Origin: Zymobacter sp047495495
GTDB lineage: Bacteria > Pseudomonadota > Gammaproteobacteria > Pseudomonadales > Halomonadaceae
DNA: 64,000 nt
Direction of reading: 5' to 3'
NCBI RefSeq assembly: GCF_047495495.1
Contig: NZ_CP179930.1
Span: 992,001-1,056,000, forward strand
Within the stretch, counting starts at the first letter, position 1; every line of letters starts with the position of its first letter. Below the pieces are notes generated by a model. It was not told where the DNA came from. It saw only the letters and a list, made by a program, of their open reading frames with translations, and searched no databases. Shown piece after piece: positions 1 to 9,105 of this stretch. The position numbers and the translations under genes were made by a program.

Positions 1-483
1 ACATGATAGCAGTAGCAGTAGAGTGTGGATACCCGACCATGCCCCCAGTGCCGCCAACAGCTTCATATCGCCGCCGCCAATGGCATGGCGCTTGTGTAGC
101 GCCCACCAGCTCCAGTCTATGCCGAATAGAATGAGGTAGCCCACACATGCCCCAAGCAAAGCGTTTGACCAGTGGGGATAACCGATTAGGACGGCATGAA
201 GCCCGCCTGCGGCCAGCAAAGGCAGGGTGAGTGCATCCGGCAGTCGCCCCGTGCTTGCGTCTATCCAGGCCAGACGACTGAACGCGGCGAAGGCCAGCAC
301 CGTCATCCATGCCGTGGGCGAGCCGTGGCTCAGGCTCAGTAGCGCGTAGCGCAGCCCGGCATCAAGCAGCAGACCAATCAGCACGTAGGAACGCTTCAAT
401 CGGTGACGAAAGGGCCATGCAATCACTATGCTGATAGCGGCCGACATCACCACGTCAAGCAGTAACACGGTTTCTGGACTCAT
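1..483 (-). CDS. pilD: Prepilin peptidase, A24 family (3' part beyond window)
   Basis: Membrane aspartyl protease that cleaves type IV prepilin leaders. The reading frame runs off the window start after 161 codons. The ATG at 483-481 overlaps the pilC stop codon (ATGA), so translation is probably coupled. Visible are several hydrophobic segments and both family aspartate motifs: WIDASTGRLPD with Asp about residue 75, and GGGDMKLL with Asp about residue 139. Classical PilD proteins carry about 130 residues before the first aspartate motif, including a cytoplasmic four-cysteine domain tied to N-methylation. Here only about 70 residues precede it and no CxxC pair is seen, so this is a short form of the family. 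The pilB-pilC-pilD order supports the call. Confidence 0.9.
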   Translation of the reverse strand, partial: MSPETVLLLDVVMSAAISIVIAWPFRHRLKRSYVLIGLLLDAGLRYALLSLSHGSPTAWMTVLAFAAFSRLAWIDASTGRLPDALTLPLLAAGGLHAVLIGYPHWSNALLGACVGYLILFGIDWSWWALHKRHAIGGGDMKLLAALGAWSGIHTLLLLLSC

Positions 484-1676
484 ATCATCACATCTTTCAT
501 ATCGAGAATGGGCAGGTACAGGCTCAGCATGAGCGTGCCGATGACAAGGCCCAAGCAGGACAGCAGAATCGGTTCCAGCCATGCGGTCAACGTCTGTCGA
601 TAGTGCTCACTGCGCTGCGCTATCAGTTGACTGGCTTGTTCTAATACGTCGTCCATCTGACCTGTGTGTTCGGCAATCCGAAGGAGATGGATGACGTCCT
701 TAGCAAACAACGGCCGAGAGCCGCTACGACATGAGCTTAGAACGTGACTGAGCGATGCTCCGGCAGCCAGCGCATGCTGAAGGTGATGAGTAAGGACATC
801 TAATGGCTGCTGCGACGCGGGCATTGCAAGCAGTGGTGGCTGACGACGCGTCTGGCGCATTAGCAGAAGCTGTTCCAGCAGTGCGATGCCCAGTCTGTGC
901 CGCTGCAGCGTCGCGATAACGGGCAGATGAGCCGATATCCGCGCGATATAAGGGTGGTGACGACTGCGCCAGATGACCACTACGAGCGCCACCAGCACCA
1001 CATAGGGCCATGCGCTAGAAGTAAGCGCATGAGTCAGTGTGATGAGACCACGGGTCAGCAGGGGCAGTGCATGGCCTGATTGCTGATACAGCTGGGCGAA
1101 ACGAGGCACGACCATCTTCATCATCAGCGTCAGTGTTCCCAGTCCCGCGACAATGAGCGTTAAGGGATAGCGCATCTGCTGACGGCAGCGTTGCTGCCAG
1201 TCATGCTGGCGCTGTCTGCGCTCAACCAGCTGCTGTAGCCCGTGGTCCAACACGCTTTCCTGTTCGGCGGTCGCCAGCAGGGTTAACTCTATCGGCGGCA
1301 CATGGGCGTGCGGTGTTGCCTTCAGCGCGTTGGCCAGCGACTCCCCCTGCGCCAGAGTGTGATGAACCTGATGCGTCAGCAGTTGTGTAGCCGGTGAGGA
1401 TGACATCTGCGCTATTACCTGCAGCGCTTGGGGTAGGCCGATATCTGCGGCTAACAGTTGCTGAAGCTGTCTCATCCATTGGGTTAGCGCTGTGCTTGAA
1501 CAGCAGGGTGTGCCGAATGTTATGAAGCGTCGAATGATGATCGGTGCGATGCTTTGCTGATGCAGGTTGTCTCGCGCCTGTCGGCGATCCGCGGCCTCAA
1601 TGAGACCACGCTGCCGCTGTCCTTCTGTATCAATTCCCTGCCATTGCCAATAACGAGGCCGCCTAGCTGAGTACAT
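480..1676 (-). CDS. pilC: Type IV pilus inner-membrane platform protein PilC
   Basis: Polytopic platform protein of the type IV pilus or type II secretion family (GspF/PilC), 398 aa from the chosen start. It has the two repeated T2SSF domains: the first around residues 50-190 ending in a long hydrophobic helix (TLIVAGLGTLTLMM), the second in the C-terminal half ending with a hydrophobic helix near residue 375. A longer frame reaches 1730, but the ATG at 1676 has a GAGG ribosome site about 6 bases upstream and gives the usual N-terminus (YWQWQGIDTEGQ-like). It overlaps the end of pilB by 14 bp and the start of pilD by 4 bp, so pilB-pilC-pilD is one transcription unit. Confidence 0.93.
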   Translation of the reverse strand: MYSARRPRYWQWQGIDTEGQRQRGLIEAADRRQARDNLHQQSIAPIIIRRFITFGTPCCSSTALTQWMRQLQQLLAADIGLPQALQVIAQMSSSPATQLLTHQVHHTLAQGESLANALKATPHAHVPPIELTLLATAEQESVLDHGLQQLVERRQRQHDWQQRCRQQMRYPLTLIVAGLGTLTLMMKMVVPRFAQLYQQSGHALPLLTRGLITLTHALTSSAWPYVVLVALVVVIWRSRHHPYIARISAHLPVIATLQRHRLGIALLEQLLLMRQTRRQPPLLAMPASQQPLDVLTHHLQHALAAGASLSHVLSSCRSGSRPLFAKDVIHLLRIAEHTGQMDDVLEQASQLIAQRSEHYRQTLTAWLEPILLSCLGLVIGTLMLSLYLPILDMKDVMI

Positions 1677-3150
1677 TGAGCACCTCGTCAAGGCTTGTTT
1701 GTCCTGCTGCAAGACAGCGCAGCGCGGCATCGCTCAGAGTGGAATCCTTTGTTGTCGCTAGCAGCGCCTGCGCCGATGCGATAGGGGTCGATGTTAGCAG
1801 CGCATTGCGAAGAGTGGTCGTCATCGGGACGACTTCGAACAGTGCCATTCGCCCTTGGTACCCTTCTCGACACGCATCGCAGCCGGCCCCAGCACGGAAG
1901 AACGCTGTCTCTTTGAGGCACGGGTGCCGCTGCAGCAAGGGTGCTGGCGCGATGTCGGGTTGACGGCAGGATGGGCACAGTCGACGTACAAGGCGTTGCG
2001 ATACCACTAGGGTGACGGCGCTCGCCATGTCGTGAAAGGGAATGCCCAATGCGTGCAGGCGGTTGAAGGTTTCGGTAGCTGATCCTGTATGCAGCGTGGA
2101 TAGCAGTAAGTGCCCCGTCTGTGCGGCGCGGATGGCCATGCCCGCTGTTTCGCCATCGCGTATCTCACCTACCATCAGTACATCAGGGTCTTGACGTAAC
2201 AGCGCCCGCAGGATGGTGGCAAAGCCTAGACCTTGTGCCGAATGCACCTGAATCTGGGTTAGCCCTTCTAGACGTGCTTCCACGGGGTCCTCTACGCTGC
2301 ACAGATTGAGCTGGTGGCGGTGTTCCAGTGCCATCAGCATGCGATAGAGCGTCGACGTTTTGCCGCTGCCAGTCGGACCAGTAACCAGCACCATGCCGTG
2401 TCGGCCGAGGGCGTGGACCACCTGCGAATAATGGCAGGAGGAGAGGCCGATATCGGCCAGCTTCAGCAGCGACTGACCGGCAGGAATGAAGCGCAATACC
2501 ACCTTTTCACCGTGCAGGGCTGGCAGCGTGCTGAGACGCAGGTCAGCGTTGCGCCCGTTCTCTAGCGCCATATGGAGCGCACCGTCCTGGGGTAGGCGCG
2601 TCTGTGCGATATCAAGGCCTGCCTGAAGCTTGAACTGGCGGATCAGGCGCGCGCTGCGTTGGCGAGGCCAGTGCTCCACCGTATGTAGACGTCCGTCAAT
2701 GCGCAGCCGCAGTACGTGGCCTTCTGGAGCCGGGTCAATATGGATATCAGAGGCGGCCTGGGACGCCGCCTGCTGAACCAACTGACGCAATGTTTTCAGC
2801 GTGTCGTGATCTTGCTGTTCGTTATCAGGCGTCATGGCGGAAGGGGATGGTGAATTTTGCAGCTGTGCTGCCAGCTGTCTTAGTCCTTCCGACAGTGTGT
2901 CGGGGGCGCACCAGTAAGCTTCGACTTGGCTGCCCGCAGCGAAGGCCAGAGTGTTCAGTGCGCGTAGGGCACTGATCGACGCTACGGCAATGGCGATCTT
3001 TTCGTCGCTATGGCTGAGAGGCAGGATGCCGTGGCGCTGCCAGTATTCGAGTGGTTGCGTTACGGCGGGCCAGTTTGTTGGCAGCTCGGACTCCGACAGA
3101 AATGGCAGACCGTGTAGATGTGCGAAGCGGGCTGGAGCGGATGAAGGCAT
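1663..3150 (-). CDS. pilB: Type IV pilus assembly ATPase PilB
   Basis: Hexameric cytoplasmic ATPase that powers pilus extension (GspE/PilB family), 495 aa. The N-terminal region is followed by the secretion ATPase core. Walker A GPTGSGKTST lies near residue 255, an Asp-box region follows, and DPDVLMVGEIRD is the Walker B segment. The C-terminal part has a tetracysteine zinc site (CPSC ... CDAC). The frame is open up to 3219, but the ATG at 3150 has GGGAG 6 bases upstream and yields a normal N-terminus (MPSSAPARFAHLHGL). It is first gene of the minus-strand pilB-pilC-pilD unit and is divergent from the pilin gene, with about 160 bp of shared upstream DNA. Confidence 0.95.
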   Translation of the reverse strand: MPSSAPARFAHLHGLPFLSESELPTNWPAVTQPLEYWQRHGILPLSHSDEKIAIAVASISALRALNTLAFAAGSQVEAYWCAPDTLSEGLRQLAAQLQNSPSPSAMTPDNEQQDHDTLKTLRQLVQQAASQAASDIHIDPAPEGHVLRLRIDGRLHTVEHWPRQRSARLIRQFKLQAGLDIAQTRLPQDGALHMALENGRNADLRLSTLPALHGEKVVLRFIPAGQSLLKLADIGLSSCHYSQVVHALGRHGMVLVTGPTGSGKTSTLYRMLMALEHRHQLNLCSVEDPVEARLEGLTQIQVHSAQGLGFATILRALLRQDPDVLMVGEIRDGETAGMAIRAAQTGHLLLSTLHTGSATETFNRLHALGIPFHDMASAVTLVVSQRLVRRLCPSCRQPDIAPAPLLQRHPCLKETAFFRAGAGCDACREGYQGRMALFEVVPMTTTLRNALLTSTPIASAQALLATTKDSTLSDAALRCLAAGQTSLDEVLNVLS

Positions 3151-3308
3151 GGCGTACTCCCGTAGCGGTTGGCTTACAGGATGGCGGCCTAAGGGAAAAA
3201 AGATTGACCCGCTCCGCAAATTTTTTTACCGACTCAAGGTGCCAGTGGTACTGCCGCCATAGGGAGTGTCAGCCACTCCTTATTGAGAGTTATCGAGAGG
3301 AAGTTACG

Positions 3309-3797
3309 ATGTCGGTATTCGCACAATCTGAGGTTCATTCACGCTTGGCGCAGCGCCAAGCCTCCAGCGGCGAGCGCCTGTGGGCGCAGAGCGGTTTTAC
3401 TCTAATGGAAGTCATGGTGGTGATGGCCATCATCGGTATTCTGGCGTCCATTGCGGTGCCGGCGTATCAGCGCTATACCGCGCAGGCGCACATCACCTCG
3501 GCAATGGGGAGTCTGCGTAGCCAGCAGCTGGACGTTGAACAATTCATGATGAGTGGCGGTGGGCTGGCCCACTATGCTTTGGAAGAGTCGAGCGCCGCCT
3601 ACGGTGATATCACGCTTACACAGGAAGGGCAGCAGCCCTCCTTGCACTACCGCTTTAATGCCGATAGCGCAGCGGGGATAGGTGAAGGTAGCGAAGAGGC
3701 GGTGCTGCATATGGTACGCAAGAGCACGGGGGGCTGGGCGTGTCGAGCAGAAGGTATCACCTCCCGCCTAGTGCCCAGCGACTGTCACTCTTCGTGA
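3309..3797 (+). CDS. pilA: Type IV major-pilin-like prepilin
   Basis: Pilus subunit precursor of 162 aa. The class III signal is plain: GFTLMEVMVVMAIIGILASI, with cleavage expected after Gly29, Glu at mature position +5 and a hydrophobic N-terminal helix. Two cysteines near the C-terminus (CRAEGI ... SDC) can form the pilin disulfide loop. The ATG at 3309 follows a GAGAGGAAG ribosome site. The resulting leader of 29 residues is long compared with the usual 6-10 of type IVa pilins; no ATG or GTG lies closer to the cleavage site. The gene is divergent from pilBCD, the classical pilA position. Its stop lies 13 bp inside the convergent cation efflux gene. Confidence 0.92.
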   Translation: MSVFAQSEVHSRLAQRQASSGERLWAQSGFTLMEVMVVMAIIGILASIAVPAYQRYTAQAHITSAMGSLRSQQLDVEQFMMSGGGLAHYALEESSAAYGDITLTQEGQQPSLHYRFNADSAAGIGEGSEEAVLHMVRKSTGGWACRAEGITSRLVPSDCHSS

Positions 3798-4972
3798 GCA
3801 GGTAGGTGCTTTTCCGTGCAAGGTACGGCGGCATGCCAGATGTTTAGTTCGCCGCGCCATGGCAGATCGGCCGTTAGCGAATAGGCCTGCTGCAGGGTCG
3901 CATCGTCGAACACTACATTGCAGGGTAGATAGAGATCGAGGTCGATATGACGAGTCTGGTGGTCTCGATGTGCCTGATAGTGCAGGCTCATTTTTTGGCA
4001 ATGAGGCCACCAGCTCTGATCCTGCCACGCCTTGTCGAGCGCCGCCTTGACCTCCTTACGCAGGGGAAGATGCTGTGCGGCATGCTTGTTGAGGTGGTCA
4101 TCTTCGACATCTACATGGAAAGTAATGTCGCGGATCGTTGGATGGTCACGTCGAATGGCGGCCACGGCGGCATTGCCGATTTCATGTGCTTCCGAAGCGC
4201 TCAGGTCGTCATCGACCAGTAGGTGGACATCGAGGCAGATCATCGCCCCGACGTGACGGGCGCGCAGATCATGGATATCGCGCAGTTCGGAGACGGTCAG
4301 GGCGCTCTTACGTACCGAATCGATTTCATCGTCGGACAGTGTCGTGTCGATTAGCTCGCGACTGGCCTGCCAGAGTGTTTCAGCACCGATGCGACCGACA
4401 AGGAGGGACACCAATAGCGCGGCCAGCGGATCTAGCCAGTGCAGTCCGAACAGACTGCCGATTAAGCCTATCAGAACGATAAGCGATGAAAGCGAATCGC
4501 TACGAGAATGCCATGCGCTGGCTTCCAGCAGTTGCGAGCGCTGTTCGCGTGCGGTGCGAAGGGTCCAGTGGAAGATAGCTTCCTTGACCAGCAGGGCCAG
4601 AACGGTGACGCCCAGCGCTGCATAGCCAATGGCGCCATGCTGAGGAACAAACATAGCTTGCAGACTATCCCAGCCGATGATGACGGCGATGGCAATCAGC
4701 AGGAAACCCAAGGCAAGGCTGGCCATGGTTTCAATGCGGCCATGGCCATAAGGATGCTGTTTGTCTGGGGCTTGTCGACCGAAGTGCATGGCCACCATCA
4801 CCATGAGATCGGTGAACAGATCGGCCAGAGAGTGAATACCGTCTGCAACCAGTGCGCCAGAGGCTGTGAGGCTGCCCACGCCGATCTTGACCAGACCGAG
4901 TAAGCCATCGGCCACGGCCGTTACAATATTGATGCGCTGGGCCTGTTGAAGCTGCGTTCGAGAAGAGGTCAT
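3785..4972 (-). CDS. Cation diffusion facilitator family efflux protein
   Basis: Inner-membrane divalent metal/proton antiporter of the CDF family, 395 aa. Family signatures are visible: DGIHSLADLFTDL in the second membrane helix, HPYGHGRIE after it, and HSRSDSLSS in the fifth helix, giving the metal-site His/Asp residues. A CDF cytoplasmic dimerisation domain follows (VHLLVDDDLSASEAHEIG ... FHVDVEDDH). About 100 further residues at the C-terminus (from PLRKEVKAALDKAW on) exceed the usual FieF length of about 300 and form an extra domain I do not recognise. The frame is open to 5059; the ATG at 4972 gives the normal family N-terminus, but its ribosome site (GGAAAA) is weak. Metal specificity cannot be told from sequence. 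Confidence 0.88.
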   Translation of the reverse strand: MTSSRTQLQQAQRINIVTAVADGLLGLVKIGVGSLTASGALVADGIHSLADLFTDLMVMVAMHFGRQAPDKQHPYGHGRIETMASLALGFLLIAIAVIIGWDSLQAMFVPQHGAIGYAALGVTVLALLVKEAIFHWTLRTAREQRSQLLEASAWHSRSDSLSSLIVLIGLIGSLFGLHWLDPLAALLVSLLVGRIGAETLWQASRELIDTTLSDDEIDSVRKSALTVSELRDIHDLRARHVGAMICLDVHLLVDDDLSASEAHEIGNAAVAAIRRDHPTIRDITFHVDVEDDHLNKHAAQHLPLRKEVKAALDKAWQDQSWWPHCQKMSLHYQAHRDHQTRHIDLDLYLPCNVVFDDATLQQAYSLTADLPWRGELNIWHAAVPCTEKHLPAHEE

Positions 4973-5195
4973 GGCTATGGGCTTTTCCGGGTGCGAGTAT
5001 CGGATGTCTTCTAGCATAGGGTGCGGTACAGAATAGTGCAGAGGATCAAACGACTGCACAACCGCTGTTTTATGTCAGGCTCGCATAAGGCTATGCAGCC
5101 GTTCATACTGTCGCAGTGCTGAACGCTGTAGTGAGCAGCGACAGCCGTCATCTTCCTATCTGAGTGTAGGCGGCCTGAAGGCCGGTTTCTTTGCA

Positions 5196-6713
5196 ATGAG
5201 ACCACGCAATATGCCCTCATCACGATCACCGTTCGCAACGATGCGGCTCTTGCATCTAATCGACTTCATGCCGGTGCTGCGCATTCTGGCAATCTTGCTG
5301 TTCATTTTGGCTTTGGTCATGGCGATCCCGCTGGTCGTGCTGGCCATCGAGCAGGACCCCGATGTGCGCGCGTTTGCCACCTCTGAGGTCATCACGCTGA
5401 GCACCGTAGGCCTAGTGCTGTTCTGGACGCGCAATGCGCGCATGGAACTGCGCCCGCGGCAGATGTTCCTGCTGACCGTGCTGAGCTGGGTAGTGTTCGC
5501 CGGTTTTGCCAGCCTGCCGATGATTCTGGGGCAGCCGCGCCTGACTGTAGCGGATGCCGTTTTCGAAGCCGTGTCGGGCGTAACCAGTACGGGGGGAACC
5601 GTGCTGGTGGGTATTGAGCACCTTTCCGTTGGCATCAAACTGTGGCGCGGACTGCTGCAATGGATGGGAGGGATCGGGATCATCGTGATGGCGATCGCCA
5701 TCTTGCCCTTTCTCAAGGTCGGTGGCATGCGGCTGTTCCATACCGAGTCTTCTGAATGGTCGGATCAGGTCGCACCGCGTGCGGGCACCGCTGCCAAAGC
5801 CATTGCCAGCATCTATATCGGCAGTACGCTGGTGGCGTTCATCACCTATCGGGTGCTGGGCATGACCTGGCTGGATGCCATCGTGCACGCCATGAGTTCG
5901 GTATCGACCGGTGGCTTCGCCAATTACGATGACTCTTTCGGTGTGTACCAGAACCACCCCGCTATCCTATGGGCTTCCATGGTGTTCATGCTGACCAGTG
6001 CGCTGCCGTTCGTGATGTATATCCGAGTGCTTGGGCGTCGTTCTTGGCAGCCACTGTGGCGCGATCAGCAGGTGCGAGGCCTATTTTGGCTGGTCACACT
6101 AACCTCGCTGAGCCTGACGCTCTATCGCCTGCATCAAGGGGCGACCGCAGGTTTTGGGCGGGTGTTGACGGAAACGGCCTTTAATGTCGTGTCCGTGATT
6201 ACGACGACAGGGTATTCCTCCACCGATTACACCCTGTGGGGAGCGCTGGCCGTCAACGTCTTCTTCTATCTGCTGTTTATCGGAGGGTGTTCGGGGTCGA
6301 CAACGGGGGGGATCAAGATCTTCCGCGTACAGATCGGTTGGCTGATGTTGCGCAATCACCTGCGCCATCTGGTGCATGCCAATGGGGTGTTCGTGCAGCG
6401 CTACAATGGCCGCTTGCTGACCGACGATATCGTGCGTGCCGTCATTGCGTTTTCCTTCTTCTTCTCGCTGACCGTGGCGGTGATGTCGATTCTGATGTCG
6501 ATGATGGATGTGGATTTGCTCACCTCAATCAGTACCTCCGTGTCTTCGCTGGCCAATGTGGGCCCGGCGGTAGGGGGGCGTGTCGGTCCCGCGGGCAACT
6601 ACCGTGATCTTCCTGATATGGCAAAGTGGCTGCTCAGTGTGGCGATGATTATGGGACGACTTGAGATTTTGACGGTCATGGTGCTGCTGACGCCGGCGTT
6701 CTGGCGCAAGTGA
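5196..6713 (+). CDS. trkH: TrkH/KtrB-family potassium uptake channel subunit
   Basis: Membrane channel subunit of the Trk potassium uptake system, 505 aa. The four pore loops with selectivity-filter glycines can be read in order: SGVTSTGGTVL, MSSVSTGGFAN, SVITTTGYSS and SLANVGPAVG, separated by many hydrophobic helices. The regulatory partner TrkA, which is normally required, is not in the window. The first ATG at 5196 has only a distant GAAGG ribosome site. An alternative ATG at 5241 (MRLLHLIDF) would also give a sensible membrane start, so the N-terminus is unsure. A strong hairpin downstream closes the transcript. Confidence 0.92.
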   Translation: MRPRNMPSSRSPFATMRLLHLIDFMPVLRILAILLFILALVMAIPLVVLAIEQDPDVRAFATSEVITLSTVGLVLFWTRNARMELRPRQMFLLTVLSWVVFAGFASLPMILGQPRLTVADAVFEAVSGVTSTGGTVLVGIEHLSVGIKLWRGLLQWMGGIGIIVMAIAILPFLKVGGMRLFHTESSEWSDQVAPRAGTAAKAIASIYIGSTLVAFITYRVLGMTWLDAIVHAMSSVSTGGFANYDDSFGVYQNHPAILWASMVFMLTSALPFVMYIRVLGRRSWQPLWRDQQVRGLFWLVTLTSLSLTLYRLHQGATAGFGRVLTETAFNVVSVITTTGYSSTDYTLWGALAVNVFFYLLFIGGCSGSTTGGIKIFRVQIGWLMLRNHLRHLVHANGVFVQRYNGRLLTDDIVRAVIAFSFFFSLTVAVMSILMSMMDVDLLTSISTSVSSLANVGPAVGGRVGPAGNYRDLPDMAKWLLSVAMIMGRLEILTVMVLLTPAFWRK

Positions 6714-6836
6714 TGCCGTATATGCCCGTGTAGGGTGGGTGCGCTTTGCTATGCGCGAGATGCTTGTACTATCGGGAGCGTTTGCCTGCGCGCATTTATG
6801 GTCGTCCGTGATAAAGAGCGTTGATGATAAATAAAC

Positions 6837-6873
6837 AGAAAGGGCAGCCTAATCAGGCTGCCCTTTCTCGTTT
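6837..6873. terminator. Hairpin terminator between trkH and the acyltransferase gene
   Basis: A perfect 14 bp stem (AGAAAGGGCAGCCT with its complement, loop AATC) followed by TCGTTT on the plus strand, with A-rich DNA on the other side. It lies between two convergent genes and can serve both. Confidence 0.85.
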
Positions 6874-6914
6874 GTGCACTGTATCCACCGTTGCGCTACG
6901 GGCATAAAAGAGGC

Positions 6915-8090
6915 TTATTCTTCGATTAATCCTGCGCGGTTCAGCACCGGGTTTGCATACTGCTGTAGCCACCAAGGACGCAGATCTTCAGGTACTTCGG
7001 CCAGAGCAGCGTTAAAGCGTTGACGATCATCCTCGGTGATGCCTGTCTCATCGATCAGCTCATCATGACCGCCGAGCATCTTCAGTGCCAGCATGTGGGG
7101 CGGAAACAGCGTATAGCCTTCTAGTACCTGACGGTCGATTTCCGCCGCAACCTCTTCGGCCGTTTCAAACGGATAGCCGTCAGGACGTACGGACAGCGGG
7201 GTGCCGAAATGCAGGCTGACGCGGCCTTTCTGCCCGGTGATGCCAGCGGCGATGGACTGCATGTCTTCCATGGACTGCTTTTCGTAGCTGCCGTCCGTTT
7301 CGAGTGCTTGCAGTTCACGGGCCTTCATCAGTGCGCAAGGGTCGTACTCGTAGCTGATCGACACCGGTACGATATTGAGTGCTTTGATGGTGCCGCCCAG
7401 AGGTTGCTTGCCCTGAGACATGCAGATCATCTTGATAATGCCCGGTTCGGTGCGGTCAATACCATCCTTGGCGCGCCCCTGGCGTTGAGCGATCCAGATG
7501 GAATGCTTTTCATCTTTCAGTGAGTGCGCGATGTAATCGGACAGCAGGCGAAATGCTTGCAGCATCTCACGCTTGCCGCTGGAGGAGCGCGGCACGATAA
7601 AGCTCTTGTTGAGGCGCATCAGGTCCGAGGCAAAGGGGCGTTTCAGCAGATTGTCGCCGATAGCGATCCTGACGGTGTCGCGGCCCGAATGGTGCAGTGC
7701 CAAATTGAGAAAGGCCGGATCGAGTGAAATGTCGCGGTGGTTGCCGATGAACAGATAGGCATTGTCCGGGTCCAGATGAGCGGCCCCTTCCGTTTCGAAG
7801 CGCGTGACCGTTTTGGCGATCATATCGTTCATATAATCGGCGATATGCTGCTGAAAATCGGCGATTGTCAGCGTGCCTTTCATACGCTTCTGCAGACCTT
7901 GACGAGTCAGGAAGCGGGCGAGGCACGGCAGGTGCTTCATCAGGCGCGGCAGTCGATAGCGCCCGACAAGGTTCAGAAACTCGTGGTCATGTGCCAGTCG
8001 GTCAAGTACGGCAACGACCTCATCGTCTCGATAGGGGCGCAGCGAATCGAAGCGATCGGGTGTCGAAGTAGTGGTCATGGTGACGTTCAT
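6915..8090 (-). CDS. Glycerol-phosphate acyltransferase-like protein (PlsC superfamily)
   Basis: Predicted acyltransferase of about 391 aa. The superfamily catalytic box is visible as NHRDISLDP near residue 113, in place of the common NHxSxxD. A conserved arginine/serine segment (IVPRSSSGKREML) and a proline-bearing segment near IVPVSISYEYDP follow, as in PlsC-type enzymes. The C-terminal third is polar and without obvious motifs. The start is uncertain: a TTG at 8117, an ATG at 8090 and one at 8078 are in frame and none has a good ribosome site. I chose 8090. Substrate is not predictable; a role in membrane lipid synthesis is inference from the family. Confidence 0.78.
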   Translation of the reverse strand: MNVTMTTTSTPDRFDSLRPYRDDEVVAVLDRLAHDHEFLNLVGRYRLPRLMKHLPCLARFLTRQGLQKRMKGTLTIADFQQHIADYMNDMIAKTVTRFETEGAAHLDPDNAYLFIGNHRDISLDPAFLNLALHHSGRDTVRIAIGDNLLKRPFASDLMRLNKSFIVPRSSSGKREMLQAFRLLSDYIAHSLKDEKHSIWIAQRQGRAKDGIDRTEPGIIKMICMSQGKQPLGGTIKALNIVPVSISYEYDPCALMKARELQALETDGSYEKQSMEDMQSIAAGITGQKGRVSLHFGTPLSVRPDGYPFETAEEVAAEIDRQVLEGYTLFPPHMLALKMLGGHDELIDETGITEDDRQRFNAALAEVPEDLRPWWLQQYANPVLNRAGLIEE

Positions 8091-8134
8091 AGATGAAGGA
8101 ATGATAAATAACGGCAACTCACCGATATAACCGA

Positions 8135-8165
8135 GCGTGGTGGCAGCACGTCACTGCCACCACGC
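8135..8165 (-). terminator. Hairpin downstream of rdgC
   Basis: A perfect 12 bp stem (GCGTGGTGGCAG and its complement) with a 7 nt loop just past the rdgC stop codon. No T-run follows on either strand, so it may act as a 3' stabiliser or weak terminator. Confidence 0.45.
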
Positions 8166-8178
8166 ATTAACAACAATA

Positions 8179-9105
8179 CTATACGGCCGTGGCGACGGCG
8201 GGGTCCTGTTCGCCGCCCAGCCAGCCGATGAGCTGCTGCACGGCCGACGTCAGTGCGCCTGCCATCAAGGCAAGGTCGGTGTCGATACGGAGGATGGGAT
8301 CGCCATCATCGTCGGCATCGTTGGCTTCGTCTAGCAGAGCATCGTCGAAGGCCAGCGATTTGAGCACGAGGTCTTCCTGCAGTGTCAGTCCCAGTACGCC
8401 TTCGATCTGAATGGCAAGGCGGCTGGCCTGGCGTCCCGAGGCAATGGCCGTCTGGATCTCATCGCCATCAAGATCCATCGCACGTGCCCGGATAATACCA
8501 TCATCGTTGCCGCGCAGTTCGATCTGGTCGCCGATGACCAGTGAATCGGGGCGTGAGGATGCGTCGGTCAGCCAGTGTGTCATCGTGCGGGCGATCGGTT
8601 CGCGTACGGCCAGCGGTGTGACCTTCAACGAGCCCAGCGTCTGGCGCAGGGCATCCAGCACGCTTTCGGCACGTTTCGCTGACGCACAGTTAATGCCGAT
8701 CAGACGGCTGCGTGTATCCCACCACAGTTCGGTCACAGTCGTGCGTGCAAAGGCCTGCGGCAGCAGTTCTTCGATCAGGGTTTCTTTGAGTGCCTGACGT
8801 TCGCGGCGTCGGGGCGGAAAGCCTTGCTTGGCTTCCAGCTCGGCGCAGCGTTCTTCCAGTTCTTCCTTGATGACGCTGGAAGGCAGCAGACGCTGCTGTT
8901 CGGCCAGGCGGATCAGACGGTGTCCCTGCACCTCGTGAACCAGCAGGTCACTGTTGCGGCCTGCCGGTGCGCTCCAGCCGTGACGACGCGCTTCATGCGG
9001 GCCGACGGGTTGGAAGCGATGGGCTGCCAGAGCGTCGCTCAGCTGCTCAAGCGGAAGGATGTCGAAATCGTGTACGCGATACAGATGAAGGTGCTTAAAC
9101 CACAT
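8179..9105 (-). CDS. rdgC: Recombination-associated protein RdgC
   Basis: Nucleoid-associated, ring-forming DNA-binding protein that limits RecA-dependent strand exchange. Length 308 aa matches the family (about 300). The N-terminus (MWFKHLHLYRVHDFDI) and the GW-AP segment near residues 43-49 match the conserved RdgC start. The gene is monocistronic, divergent from gyrA, with about 280 bp between the two. The ATG at 9105 has AGGACGAGAGACC upstream. Confidence 0.93.
   Translation of the reverse strand: MWFKHLHLYRVHDFDILPLEQLSDALAAHRFQPVGPHEARRHGWSAPAGRNSDLLVHEVQGHRLIRLAEQQRLLPSSVIKEELEERCAELEAKQGFPPRRRERQALKETLIEELLPQAFARTTVTELWWDTRSRLIGINCASAKRAESVLDALRQTLGSLKVTPLAVREPIARTMTHWLTDASSRPDSLVIGDQIELRGNDDGIIRARAMDLDGDEIQTAIASGRQASRLAIQIEGVLGLTLQEDLVLKSLAFDDALLDEANDADDDGDPILRIDTDLALMAGALTSAVQQLIGWLGGEQDPAVATAV

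Noticed and set aside
3151..3308. Sigma-54 promoter of the pilin gene
   Set aside because: No GG-N10-GC pair with the expected flanks could be seen.
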